Shown: in pieces, positions 1 through 7,180 of the stretch
How positions within the stretch are numbered: position 1 is the first letter of the stretch
Layout: each line of letters begins with the position of its first letter
NCBI RefSeq assembly: GCF_016642265.1
Contig: NZ_MRXX01000010.1
Span: 1 to 9,716 of the forward strand
Direction: 5' to 3'
DNA: 9,716 bases
Origin: Streptococcus lactarius
GTDB lineage: Bacteria; Bacillota; Bacilli; Lactobacillales; Streptococcaceae
Position numbers and translations under genes: made by a program
Notes under the pieces: model-generated
What the model saw: only the letters and a program-made list of their open reading frames with translations
Told to the model about the DNA's origin: nothing
The model's database searches: none

Positions 1-23
1 TAGGACTTTTGTCCCAACCTCTC
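1..23 (-). repeat. Streptococcal intergenic hairpin repeat, copy 1 (possible nupC terminator)
   Basis: On the minus strand the bases just after the nupC stop read GAGAGGTTGGGACAAAAGTCCTA. The core folds as TGGGAC-AAAA-GTCCTA (six pairs including one G-U, positions 1-16), and the longer GAGAGGTT arm would find its partner beyond the window edge. The same motif recurs at the right edge (9701-9716) with 14 of 16 positions identical. From memory, GAGGCTGGGACAAAAGTCCC-type palindromes are common between streptococcal genes, usually just after a stop codon. I infer that it serves as a transcription terminator for the nucleoside operon. The T-tract that would prove this lies outside the window. Confidence 0.6.
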
Positions 24-31
24 TCTTCGTA

Positions 32-988
32 TTATTTAGATTTAATATAGTTGACACCATCTGCTTTTGGCGCAACGGCTTGTCCAAAGAAGGCAGCTAA
101 GACAACCATGGTCAAGACGTAAGGTGCAATTTGCAAGTAAATAGATGGGATCCCTTTAAGTAATGGCAATTGGTTCCCGATAACGGCCAAACTTTGAGAA
201 GCTCCAAAGAAGAGACTGGCCAGCATGGCACCGATTGGGTTCCATTTCCCGAAAATCATAGCGGCAAGGGCGATGAATCCAGGTCCAACAATGGTCGTGG
301 CAGCAAAGTTGACTGAAACTGACTGCGCATAAATGGCTCCGCCGATCCCTGCAAGGGCACCTGAAATCATGACACCGAAATAGCGCATCTTGTAGACATT
401 GATTCCCAAAGTATCTGCTGCTTGTGGGTGTTCCCCTACAGAACGCAAGCGCAAACCAAATTTGGTTTGGAACATGATAAACCATGCAACAAATGAGAAG
501 AGAATGGCAACCCATCCAATCAGGCTAGTCCCCTTGAAGAAGATATCGCCGATAACAGGAATATTTGATAAAACTGGGATCGATGTTTTCCCAAATCCAA
601 ATTGAATATTATCTGTTTGCCCCTTGTTATAGATGGCTTTGACAAGAAAGACAGCTAATGGTGTTGCCATCAAGTTCAAGACTGTCCCAGAGACAATGTG
701 GTCCGCCCGGAAGTGAACCGTAGCCACCGCATGAATCAAAGAGAAGAGAATCCCAATGATAGCTGCGACTAGCAAGGATGCCCATGGCGTGAATTTTCCA
801 AATGTAGAGGTGAAATTCAAATTGAAGAGAATTCCCGCAAAGGCTCCCATCACCATGATCCCTTCAAGACCAACGTTAACAACCCCAGCATGTTCTGAGT
901 AAGCCCCTCCGATACTTGTGAAGATCAGCGGTGCTGCATACACAATCATAGAGGAAACAAGAATACTTAAAATCGTTACAATACTCAT
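32..988 (-). CDS. nupC: Nucleoside ABC transporter permease NupC
   Basis: This is the second membrane subunit of the BmpA-NupABC nucleoside importer, which belongs to the CUT2 / branched-chain-type permease family (BPD_transp_2). The 318-residue protein has about nine hydrophobic segments. It carries the family motif VNVGLEGIMVMGAF (residues 37-50), the cytoplasmic coupling stretch beginning FGLRLRSVGEHPQAAD (177-192) that should contact the ATPase, and SGALAGIGGA (209-218). Its start overlaps the nupB stop by one base (TAATG), with an AGGAGG ribosome site just upstream, so translation is probably coupled. It is the last gene of the run, followed after 8 bases by a hairpin repeat. The equivalent subunits of the S. 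mutans ribonucleoside importer are called RnsC/RnsD. The assignment to C rather than B rests on gene order and length. Confidence 0.93.
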   Translation of the reverse strand: MSIVTILSILVSSMIVYAAPLIFTSIGGAYSEHAGVVNVGLEGIMVMGAFAGILFNLNFTSTFGKFTPWASLLVAAIIGILFSLIHAVATVHFRADHIVSGTVLNLMATPLAVFLVKAIYNKGQTDNIQFGFGKTSIPVLSNIPVIGDIFFKGTSLIGWVAILFSFVAWFIMFQTKFGLRLRSVGEHPQAADTLGINVYKMRYFGVMISGALAGIGGAIYAQSVSVNFAATTIVGPGFIALAAMIFGKWNPIGAMLASLFFGASQSLAVIGNQLPLLKGIPSIYLQIAPYVLTMVVLAAFFGQAVAPKADGVNYIKSK

Positions 989-2049
989 TAGTTTGCTCCT
1001 CCTTTTTTAGCTGAACGTATGGACAGCATCTTTTCGATAATGTAGTGGGCACATACAAAGAAGATAATGGATGCTGTAACAATTTGAACGACTTCTTCAG
1101 GGATGGCAGCTGGCTTCATACCAACTCCCCCAATTTGAAGCGCTCCAAACAAGAAGGCAGCAAATGGAATACCAATTGGCGAATTTATGGCAAGAAGGGC
1201 AACGGCCATTCCGTTAAATCCAACACTCATTGAGCTGGCTTGAACGTATACATTTGAGTAAATACCAAGACCTTCTACAACCCCACCAATACCAGCAAGT
1301 GCACCAGAAATAATCATAGAAAGGATGATAGTCCGTTTTGCTGACATACCAGCATATTCAGCCGCATTGGAATTGAGACCAACGGCACGAATTTCAAAAC
1401 CGAGTGTTGTTTTCTTCATCAAGAACCAGATGACCACCACTGCGATGATGGCAAAGAAGATCCCGATGTTCATTTGTGATTTGTCTGTCAAATTACGCAA
1501 CCACTCCGTCTGGTAGACAGCGTTGGCTCCCACATCAACGGTTGAGTCCTTGTTTTTCATCAAGGAAGCTGGGAAGCTATGAATCAAGGCATTCCCTCCA
1601 TAGAGAACAATGTAGTTCATCATAATGGTGATGATGACCTCACTGGTTCCGAGATAGGCACGAAGGAAACCAGGAATCGCTCCAATAAATCCACCTGCGA
1701 TAGCCGCAATCAAAACGGTCATCGGAATCATCAGTAAGCGAGGCATATTTGGGAAGGAAAGGGCAAACCAAGTCGCCATGATCCATCCAGCAAAAGCCTG
1801 ACCAGGAAGTCCGACGTTAAAGAAGCCGGCCCGGCTGGCTACTGAAAAACCAAGAGCAACTAAAATCAGTGGTCCCATGGCGCGGGAAATATTTCCCCAA
1901 CTCTTAATCGAACCAAAGGCTTTCTTGAACAGCAATTCGTATCCCCAAAGGGCATCATAGCTGAAGGCCCACATGATAATGGCTCCTAAAACCAATCCTA
2001 AGAGGACGGACACCAATGGAACCGCAATTTGCTTTAGATTCTTATTCAT
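988..2049 (-). CDS. nupB: Nucleoside ABC transporter permease NupB
   Basis: This is the first membrane subunit of the nucleoside importer and pairs with NupC to form the translocation channel. The 353-residue protein has a short basic N-terminus (MNKNLK), a first membrane helix at about 8-29, and roughly eight more hydrophobic segments. Family landmarks are FNVGLPGQAFAG (77-88), the coupling region GFEIRAVGLNSNAAEYAGM (217-235) and SGALAGIGG (248-256). A loop rich in polar residues at about 160-190 is probably extracellular. The start codon overlaps the end of nupA by 8 bases, and the AAGGAGG site lies inside the nupA C-terminal codons (about 2058-2064), so the two are translationally coupled. 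The C-terminus is basic (SIRSAKKGG), consistent with the cytoplasmic side. Confidence 0.93.
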   Translation of the reverse strand: MNKNLKQIAVPLVSVLLGLVLGAIIMWAFSYDALWGYELLFKKAFGSIKSWGNISRAMGPLILVALGFSVASRAGFFNVGLPGQAFAGWIMATWFALSFPNMPRLLMIPMTVLIAAIAGGFIGAIPGFLRAYLGTSEVIITIMMNYIVLYGGNALIHSFPASLMKNKDSTVDVGANAVYQTEWLRNLTDKSQMNIGIFFAIIAVVVIWFLMKKTTLGFEIRAVGLNSNAAEYAGMSAKRTIILSMIISGALAGIGGVVEGLGIYSNVYVQASSMSVGFNGMAVALLAINSPIGIPFAAFLFGALQIGGVGMKPAAIPEEVVQIVTASIIFFVCAHYIIEKMLSIRSAKKGGAN

Positions 2050-3577
2050 TTGATGCTTCCTCCTTCACTTCTCCACCTGCCATAAGGATTCCAAGTTCTT
2101 GTTTATTGGTTGTTTCAGGGGTCACGATCCCTTGGATCTTCCCATCATGAATCACCGCAATACGGTCAGAAACATTCAAAATTTCATCCAATTCAAAGCT
2201 AACAACGAGGACAGCTTTTCCATTATCCCGCTCTTGAATCAACCGTTTATGGATGTATTCAATCGCCCCAACGTCCAACCCACGAGTTGGTTGGCTGACA
2301 ATCAAAAGATCTGGGTCACGATCAATTTCACGGGCAATAATGGCCTTTTGTTGGTTCCCTCCAGAAAGTGCCTTAGCTGGTACCACTTCGCTGGCTGCAC
2401 GAACGTCAAATTCTTCCATCAATTTCTTAGCGTATGAAGTAATCTTTGGATAGTTGAGAATCCCATTCTTGCTAAGAGGTTCTTTGTAGTAAGTTTGAAG
2501 GGCAATATTTTCAGAGATCATCATATCAAGGACCAAACCATCCCGATGACGGTCCTCAGGAACGTGCCCAACCTTCATCTCAGTGATTTGACGGGGACGA
2601 AGTCCCACAACTTCCTTGCCTTTAATCTTGATCGAACCAGATTTAACCTTTCGAAGACCTGTAATGGCTTGGATCAGCTCAGACTGACCATTGCCATCAA
2701 TCCCTGCGATCCCAACAACTTCACCAGCACGCAGTTCCAAGGATAGATTCTTCACAGCTGGAATCCCACGGTTTTCATTCACAACTAAGTTTTCAATCGA
2801 CAAGACGACTTCTTTTGGCTGAGAAGGACCTTTCTCCGTTTTGAAGGAAACAGAACGACCGACCATCATTTCAGCCAGGTCTTGGTTAGTAGCACCCGCT
2901 ATATCAACTGTTTCAATGGATTTACCACGACGAATAACTGTAACACGATCCGAAACCGCACGAATTTCATCCAACTTGTGCGTAATCAGGATGATAGACT
3001 TTCCTTCATTCGCTAAGTTTTTCATGATCGTCATCAATTCTTCGATTTCCGCTGGGGTCAATACCGCTGTCGGTTCATCAAAGATCAAGATGTCAGCTCC
3101 ACGATAGAGGGTTTTTAGAATTTCCACACGCTGCTGCGCACCAACTGAAATGTCCTCAACTTTCGCATTTGGATCCACCGCCAAACCATATTTTTTTGAC
3201 AAGGCCAAAATATCCTCACTGGCTTGCTTAAGATCCAATACACCATGCTTGGTGGTTTCAGAACCAAGGATGATATTTTCAGCAACCGTAAAGGCTTCTA
3301 CCAACATAAAATGTTGGTGCACCATTCCGATCCCTAAAGAGGCAGCTTTTGAAGGTGAGTCAAGGGTAACAGGTTCCCCATTCACCAAGATGTCTCCACT
3401 CGTTGGTTCCAACAAACCAGCCAGCATATTCATCAAGGTAGATTTCCCTGCACCATTTTCTCCAAGAAGTGCATGAATTTCGCCTCTGCGCAATTGAAGA
3501 TTAATCTTATCATTTGCTACAAATTCACCAAATTTTTTGGTAATTTCACGCATTTCAATGACATATTGTTGTGTCAT
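2042..3577 (-). CDS. nupA: Nucleoside ABC transporter ATPase NupA (two fused NBDs)
   Basis: This ATPase powers nucleoside uptake through NupB/NupC. Its 511 residues hold two nucleotide-binding domains in tandem, as in RbsA/MglA-type CUT2 ATPases. NBD1 has Walker A GENGAGKST (39-47), Q-loop Gln88, Walker B ILIFDEPT with catalytic Glu168, and switch His200, but its signature is degenerate (SVGAQQR, 144-150). NBD2 has a proper signature LSGGNQQK (404-411), but its Walker A lacks the lysine (GIDGNGQS, Gln298), its Walker B ends SQPT (Gln429 instead of Glu), and Ser-Phe replaces the switch histidine region (460-461). The composite site NBD1-Walker/NBD2-signature is therefore intact, while the other is degenerate. 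The start at 3577 has only a modest GAAAGGA ribosome site about 11 bases upstream. The next Met (residue 9) has no better site, and family members keep these first residues. It follows the bmpA terminator and hairpin region. Confidence 0.95.
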   Translation of the reverse strand: MTQQYVIEMREITKKFGEFVANDKINLQLRRGEIHALLGENGAGKSTLMNMLAGLLEPTSGDILVNGEPVTLDSPSKAASLGIGMVHQHFMLVEAFTVAENIILGSETTKHGVLDLKQASEDILALSKKYGLAVDPNAKVEDISVGAQQRVEILKTLYRGADILIFDEPTAVLTPAEIEELMTIMKNLANEGKSIILITHKLDEIRAVSDRVTVIRRGKSIETVDIAGATNQDLAEMMVGRSVSFKTEKGPSQPKEVVLSIENLVVNENRGIPAVKNLSLELRAGEVVGIAGIDGNGQSELIQAITGLRKVKSGSIKIKGKEVVGLRPRQITEMKVGHVPEDRHRDGLVLDMMISENIALQTYYKEPLSKNGILNYPKITSYAKKLMEEFDVRAASEVVPAKALSGGNQQKAIIAREIDRDPDLLIVSQPTRGLDVGAIEYIHKRLIQERDNGKAVLVVSFELDEILNVSDRIAVIHDGKIQGIVTPETTNKQELGILMAGGEVKEEASNE

Positions 3578-3609
3578 GTGGTGTGTTTCCTTTCAAAGAA
3601 TTTTTATTT

Positions 3610-3646
3610 CAATAAAACCTGTTAGTGGAACTGACAGATTTTATTG
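3610..3646 (-). other. Long imperfect hairpin upstream of nupA
   Basis: CAATAAAA (3610-3617) pairs with TTTTATTG (3639-3646). After one C/A mismatch, CCTGTTAG-type bases (3619-3625) pair with CTGACAG (3631-3637) around a TGGAA loop, giving about 15 pairs including one G-U. It lies 32 bases upstream of the nupA start, between the bmpA terminator and the nupA ribosome site. No T-tract follows it on the minus strand, so it does not look like a plain terminator. An RNA-processing or mRNA 5'-end-protecting stem is my inference. Confidence 0.55.
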
Positions 3647-3664
3647 AGACAAAAATGTCTCAAT
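3643..3664 (-). other. Perfect 9-bp hairpin downstream of the bmpA terminator
   Basis: ATTGAGACA (3643-3651) and TGTCTCAAT (3656-3664) are perfect inverted repeats around a four-base loop. The stem begins right after the T-tract of the bmpA terminator. It shares bases 3643-3646 with the outer four pairs of the next hairpin (3610-3646), so the two cannot both form fully. It could be a second, back-up stop, a 3'-end stabiliser for bmpA mRNA, or part of an alternative-fold switch. The sequence alone does not decide between these. Confidence 0.55.
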
Positions 3665-3695
3665 TTAAAAGAAACGGCCCTTGAAGGTCGGGCCG
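3665..3695 (-). terminator. Intrinsic (probably partial) terminator after bmpA
   Basis: On the minus strand CGGCCC (3695-3690) and GGGCCG (3680-3675) form a six-pair, all-GC stem around a nine-base loop, followed by TTTCTTTT. The stem starts 14 bases after the bmpA stop codon. Because nupABC lies downstream in the same direction with no convincing promoter of its own, I infer that this terminator is leaky, keeping the binding protein more abundant than the membrane complex, as is usual for ABC importers. Confidence 0.8.
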
Positions 3696-3708
3696 ATCCA
3701 ATCAAACA

Positions 3709-4770
3709 TTATTTTTCAGGAACTTTAAGTGAACCGTCAAGGATTTTAGCTTTGGCATCTTCGACAGCTTTTTTAGCATCTGCAGAAAGGTTGTCCGTTG
3801 TCAAATCAACACCACCATCTTTCAAGCTATAAGTAATCACTTTACCACCAGGGAATTTACCATCGGCAGTTTTCTTAGCCAAGTCTTTAACAGATTCTCC
3901 GACTTTCTTCAAGCTTGAAGCCAATACGAAGTTAGATTTTTTACCATCTTTAGAAGTGTATTCACCTTCAGCTTTTTGGTCACGGTCTACACCAAGAACC
4001 CAAACTTTTTCATCTTCATTTTTCTTTTCGTTCAAGTCTTTTGCTTCAGAGAAGACACCAGCACCAGTACCACCAGCTACTTGGTAGATAACGTCCGCAC
4101 CTGCAGCATATTGAGCAGCAGCAATTGTTTTACCTTTAGCAGAGTCACCGAATGAACCAGCGTAGTCTACTTGAACTTTGATAGAAGGGTCAACAGATTT
4201 AACACCAGCTTCAAATCCAGCGCGGAAACGTGTGATAACTTCACTTTCCATACCACCTACGAAACCAACATGTTTTGTTTTAGTTGTTTTCGCAGCTGCG
4301 ACACCTGCAAGGTAACCAGATTCGTTATCAGCATAGACAGCAGATGCTACGTTCTTTTGTCCTTCAATACGGTCATCGATGATGACGTAGTTCACATCTT
4401 CGTTGTCTTTTGCAGCTTTTTTAACAGAGTCGCTCAAGGCAAAACCAACACCAAAGATCAATTTGTAGTCATTAGAAACAGCTTCATCAAGGTTTGTCGC
4501 ATATTGAGACTCGTCTTGTGATTGGAAGTAATCAAATCCATTCCCTTTTGAAAGTCCGTTTGCTTTCCCCCAAGCTTGCAAACCTTCCCAAGCAGATTGG
4601 TTGAATGATTTATCATCCACACCACCAGTATCGGTTACGATAGCAGCTTTCAAATCTGTTTTAGCATCTGAGTTTGCGCTACCTTTCTTAGAAGCACGGT
4701 TTCCACATGCTGCAAGTCCGATAGCAGCGACAGCTACTAGACCAAGGCCTAGCCATTGTTTCTTGTTCAT
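3709..4770 (-). CDS. bmpA: Nucleoside-binding lipoprotein BmpA (PnrA-like)
   Basis: This is the substrate-capturing lipoprotein of the nucleoside ABC importer, anchored on the outer face of the membrane. The chosen start, MNKKQWLG at 4770, has AGGAGG (4778-4783) seven bases upstream; an in-frame ATG at 4800 would add ten residues before the signal peptide and lacks a site. The 353-residue protein has a basic n-region, a hydrophobic core and a lipobox LAAC with the lipidated Cys at residue 22, then a Ser/Lys-rich linker. The BMP-domain motifs TDTGGVDDKSFNQSAWEGL (46-64), FVGGMES (170-176) and GVDRDQ (260-265) match the PnrA/BmpA nucleoside-binding family. Codons look strongly biased towards GGT, GCT and AAC-type choices compared with nupABC, suggesting high expression. 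A terminator follows. Gram-positive relatives bind purine and pyrimidine nucleosides, and the exact preference here cannot be read from the sequence. Confidence 0.95.
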   Translation of the reverse strand: MNKKQWLGLGLVAVAAIGLAACGNRASKKGSANSDAKTDLKAAIVTDTGGVDDKSFNQSAWEGLQAWGKANGLSKGNGFDYFQSQDESQYATNLDEAVSNDYKLIFGVGFALSDSVKKAAKDNEDVNYVIIDDRIEGQKNVASAVYADNESGYLAGVAAAKTTKTKHVGFVGGMESEVITRFRAGFEAGVKSVDPSIKVQVDYAGSFGDSAKGKTIAAAQYAAGADVIYQVAGGTGAGVFSEAKDLNEKKNEDEKVWVLGVDRDQKAEGEYTSKDGKKSNFVLASSLKKVGESVKDLAKKTADGKFPGGKVITYSLKDGGVDLTTDNLSADAKKAVEDAKAKILDGSLKVPEK

Positions 4771-4793
4771 TACTGAACCTCCTAAATTATTGT

Positions 4794-4806
4794 GCAACAT
4801 TGTTGC
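4794..4806. repeat. Short inverted repeat between cdd and bmpA
   Basis: GCAAC-ATT-GTTGC is a perfect five-base inverted repeat in the 76-bp gap upstream of the bmpA ribosome site. Two weaker stems sit beside it (GGTC-AAAA-GACC at 4820-4831 and GCCT-CAC-AGGC-type bases at 4833-4843). It may be an intercistronic RNA stem or a small operator. I find no credible -10/-35 pair in the gap, so an independent bmpA promoter is not supported. Confidence 0.35.
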
Positions 4807-4846
4807 GAAGTATTGAAAGGGTCAAAAGACCGCCTCACAGGCCCTA

Positions 4847-5236
4847 CTAGCTAAGGTCTGTAAAGGAATATGGAAGTAATTCCTTGACCGTCATCACGAC
4901 CGTCGATTTATCTTTAGAAACTAAGGTCACCGGAAGATCTGGCTCAAAAAACTCAGCCATAACTTGGCGACAGGCACCACAAGGGGAGATCGGCTTTTCT
5001 GTCTGTCCATAAACAATTAATTCTTTAAAGGAGCGAGCCCCTTCAGAAACTGCCTTAAAGATCGCCGTGCGCTCTCCACAATTGGTTAACCCAAAACTTG
5101 CATTTTCAATATTCACACCCGTATAGATCTGGTCATCCTTGGTCACAAGGACTGCACTAACCGGGAAATGAGAATAGGGCACATAAGCCTGCTGGCTCAC
5201 TTCTACTGCCAAATCAATCAGCTCAGTAGTCGCCAT
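4847..5236 (-). CDS. cdd: Cytidine deaminase
   Basis: This enzyme hydrolytically deaminates cytidine and deoxycytidine to uridine and deoxyuridine in the cytoplasm, feeding the products to Pdp. The 129-residue length is that of the small homotetrameric zinc form. The zinc/catalytic signature is complete: TNCGERTA supplies Cys53 and the proton-shuttle Glu55, and PCGACRQ supplies Cys86 and Cys89. The N-terminal substrate region [13 protein letters not shown] (18-30) and VNIENASFG (41-49) are typical. The start lies inside deoC (14-base overlap) with a GGAAGGA-type ribosome site in the deoC coding sequence, so translation is probably coupled. The gene just upstream of the nucleoside importer is often cdd in streptococci, which fits imported cytidine as substrate. 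Confidence 0.96.
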   Translation of the reverse strand: MATTELIDLAVEVSQQAYVPYSHFPVSAVLVTKDDQIYTGVNIENASFGLTNCGERTAIFKAVSEGARSFKELIVYGQTEKPISPCGACRQVMAEFFEPDLPVTLVSKDKSTVVMTVKELLPYSFTDLS

Positions 5237-5885
5237 GCGCTAATTGTCCTTCCATGATCGCTACACCTGATGAGGTACCGATGCGAGTCGCCCCCGCTTC
5301 GATAAAGGCCAGAGCATCTTCGTAAGAACGAGCTCCACCAGAAGCTTTGACACCCATATCTGGTCCAACAGTTTGGCGCATCAAGGCTACATCTGCCACT
5401 GTTGCTCCACCTGTTGAAAATCCAGTTGAGGTTTTGACAAAATCAGCCCCAGCTGACTTGGCGATCTGACAAGCAGCAATCTTTTCGTCATCTGTTAAGA
5501 GGCAAGTCTCAATGATGACTTTGACCAACTTGTCACCACTTGCTTCAACAACTGCTTGGATATCGTCCTCAACTAGTGCTAAATTCTTAGACTTTAAGGC
5601 GCCGATGTTGATGACCATATCAATCTCATCGGCCCCGTTTTGAATCGCATTCTTTGTTTCAAAGGCTTTGACAAATGGGGTAGTCGCTCCCAAAGGAAAA
5701 CCAATTACCGTACATACTTTAACGTCTGAATCTCGCAAGCCCTCTGCTGCAAAATTGACCCATGTAGGATTGACACAGACGCTAGCAAACTCATAAGACT
5801 TCGCTTCTTCAATCAGTTTTTCGATTTGATCTTGTTGTGCATCTGGTTTTAAAAGAGTGTGATCAATATATTTATTTAACTTCAT
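5223..5885 (-). CDS. deoC: Deoxyribose-phosphate aldolase
   Basis: This enzyme cleaves 2-deoxyribose-5-phosphate to acetaldehyde and glyceraldehyde-3-phosphate, linking deoxynucleoside breakdown to glycolysis. It is a 220-residue class I (Schiff-base) aldolase with a TIM-barrel fold. The reactive lysine is Lys151 in [13 protein letters not shown] (148-160). The partner residues of the family's proton relay are visible as Asp89 (ADEIDMVIN) and Lys180 (GVKASGG, 178-184). The phosphate-binding end of the barrel appears as RIGTSSG (201-207). It starts with a CAGGAGA ribosome site 17 bases after pdp ends and overlaps cdd at its 3' end. Phosphopentomutase, needed to turn Pdp's 1-phosphate product into the 5-phosphate, is not encoded in the window. 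Confidence 0.97.
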   Translation of the reverse strand: MKLNKYIDHTLLKPDAQQDQIEKLIEEAKSYEFASVCVNPTWVNFAAEGLRDSDVKVCTVIGFPLGATTPFVKAFETKNAIQNGADEIDMVINIGALKSKNLALVEDDIQAVVEASGDKLVKVIIETCLLTDDEKIAACQIAKSAGADFVKTSTGFSTGGATVADVALMRQTVGPDMGVKASGGARSYEDALAFIEAGATRIGTSSGVAIMEGQLAHGDY

Positions 5886-5902
5886 ACAATCTCCTGAGTT
5901 GT

Positions 5903-7180
5903 TTAAGATATTATCTCAATAATTTCTTTAACGTTTTCAGCCTTATCTAATATTTTAACATTTTTTTTGAAATCTGTAACGCATTCTTGTGAATTTTTTT
6001 CATTCATGTAGATCCGAGCGATTCGTTCGCCTTTTCTGACAGGCTCTCCTACCTTTTTATCAAAGACAATTCCAGTTTCATAATCCAGTGGATCCGACTT
6101 GACAGCCCGCCCTGCACCAAGTCTCATGGCAAACAAGCCAAAGTCCATCGCAGGCAGAGCAGCAATAACTCCGTCTTGATCTGCTGTCACTTCTAGCACT
6201 TGATCTACTTTGACTGGGCGATACAGATCTTCTAAGTTTCCGCCTTGTGCCTCGACCATTTCTTCAAATTTTTTCAAAGCAAGTCCATTGGTTAAATGTT
6301 CGTGAATGGCTTCAATCGACTGGTCCACATGGGCCAATTGCAACATGATTTGAGCTAATTCACAGATGAAGCTTGTCACGTCTTCTCTACCCTGACCTTT
6401 GAGAATGTCAAGGGCTTCCAAAATCTCTAAACGGTTGCCAATACTGGTTCCCAAAGGCTGGCTCATATCGGTAATAACTGCAACGGTCTTACGACCAACT
6501 GCATTTCCAAGATCTACCATGGTTCGAGCCAAGCGACGAGCATCTTCGATATTTTTCATGAAGGCTCCTTCGCCCACCGTCACATCTAGGAGAATCGCAT
6601 CTGCTCCTGCCGCAATTTTCTTACTCATAACAGAACTTGCAATCAAGGGAATGGTATCTACCGTTGCGGTAACGTCACGAAGAGCATACAAGAGTTTATC
6701 AGCCTTTACCAGTTGGTCCGATTGGCCAATAACAGAAAGGTCGATTTCTTGTACCTGTTGGATAAATTCTTCTTGGCTCCGCTCAATCTGGAAGCCTTTG
6801 ATGGATTCCAATTTGTCAATGGTTCCGCCAGTGTGGCCCAGGCCACGCCCACTCATCTTGGCGACAGGCACCCCAAAACTTGCAACCAAAGGCACCAAGA
6901 CCAAGGTTACCTTGTCTCCGACACCTCCCGTTGAGTGCTTGTCCACCTTGATTCCCGGAATAGCAGATAGATCAAACTGTTGGCCTGTTTCCACCATCTT
7001 CATGGTCAAATGAGAGATTTCTTCTGTCGTCATCCCTTTAAAATAGACCGCCATAGCAAAGGCAGCCATCTGGTAGTCAGGAACACTTCCAGACACGTAC
7101 CCTTCAATCAGCCATTCAATTTCTTTTTGACTTAAGGCAAGGCCATCCCGTTTCTTCTGAATGATATCTACTGCGCGCAT
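5903..7180 (-). CDS. pdp: Pyrimidine-nucleoside phosphorylase
   Basis: This enzyme phosphorolyses uridine, thymidine and deoxyuridine to the free base and (deoxy)ribose-1-phosphate. The 425-residue length is normal for the thymidine/pyrimidine phosphorylase family. The small alpha domain is at about 1-65. The phosphate-binding loop [10 protein letters not shown] (81-90) and the family signature [16 protein letters not shown] (110-125) follow. Arg168 in LRDVTAT, Ser183 and Lys187 in SSVMSKK correspond to the base-binding residues known in the family. The C-terminal alpha/beta domain ends at [12 protein letters not shown] call it Pdp rather than strict thymidine phosphorylase (DeoA) because Firmicutes usually have the broad-specificity enzyme; the sequence alone does not settle this. 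The start overlaps the methyltransferase end by 13 bases and its ribosome site is weak (purine-rich AGTGAGAAAGAA), so coupling to the upstream gene probably matters. Confidence 0.95.
   Translation of the reverse strand: MRAVDIIQKKRDGLALSQKEIEWLIEGYVSGSVPDYQMAAFAMAVYFKGMTTEEISHLTMKMVETGQQFDLSAIPGIKVDKHSTGGVGDKVTLVLVPLVASFGVPVAKMSGRGLGHTGGTIDKLESIKGFQIERSQEEFIQQVQEIDLSVIGQSDQLVKADKLLYALRDVTATVDTIPLIASSVMSKKIAAGADAILLDVTVGEGAFMKNIEDARRLARTMVDLGNAVGRKTVAVITDMSQPLGTSIGNRLEILEALDILKGQGREDVTSFICELAQIMLQLAHVDQSIEAIHEHLTNGLALKKFEEMVEAQGGNLEDLYRPVKVDQVLEVTADQDGVIAALPAMDFGLFAMRLGAGRAVKSDPLDYETGIVFDKKVGEPVRKGERIARIYMNEKNSQECVTDFKKNVKILDKAENVKEIIEIIS

Noticed and set aside
3578..3600. cre-like TGAAAGGAAACACA upstream of nupA
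   Set aside because: It lacks the central CG that defines cre sites and is better explained as the ribosome site region.
4771..4800. Longer bmpA start at 4800
   Set aside because: It adds ten residues before the lipoprotein signal peptide and has no ribosome site; AGGAGG is placed correctly for the ATG at 4770.
4811..4820. DeoR-like operator half (TTTCAAT on the minus strand)
   Set aside because: Only one half-site is present, with no matching second half at palindromic spacing.
4797..4825. Promoter for bmpA using TTGACC at 4820-4825
   Set aside because: The hexamer at 17 bases (CAATGT) is a poor -10, and the better AATAAT near 4786-4791 is 28 bases away and would remove the ribosome site from the transcript.
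6399..7013. 204-codon open frame on the plus strand
   Set aside because: It lies wholly opposite pdp, has no ribosome site or recognisable domain, and its composition looks like the reverse reading of a conserved gene.
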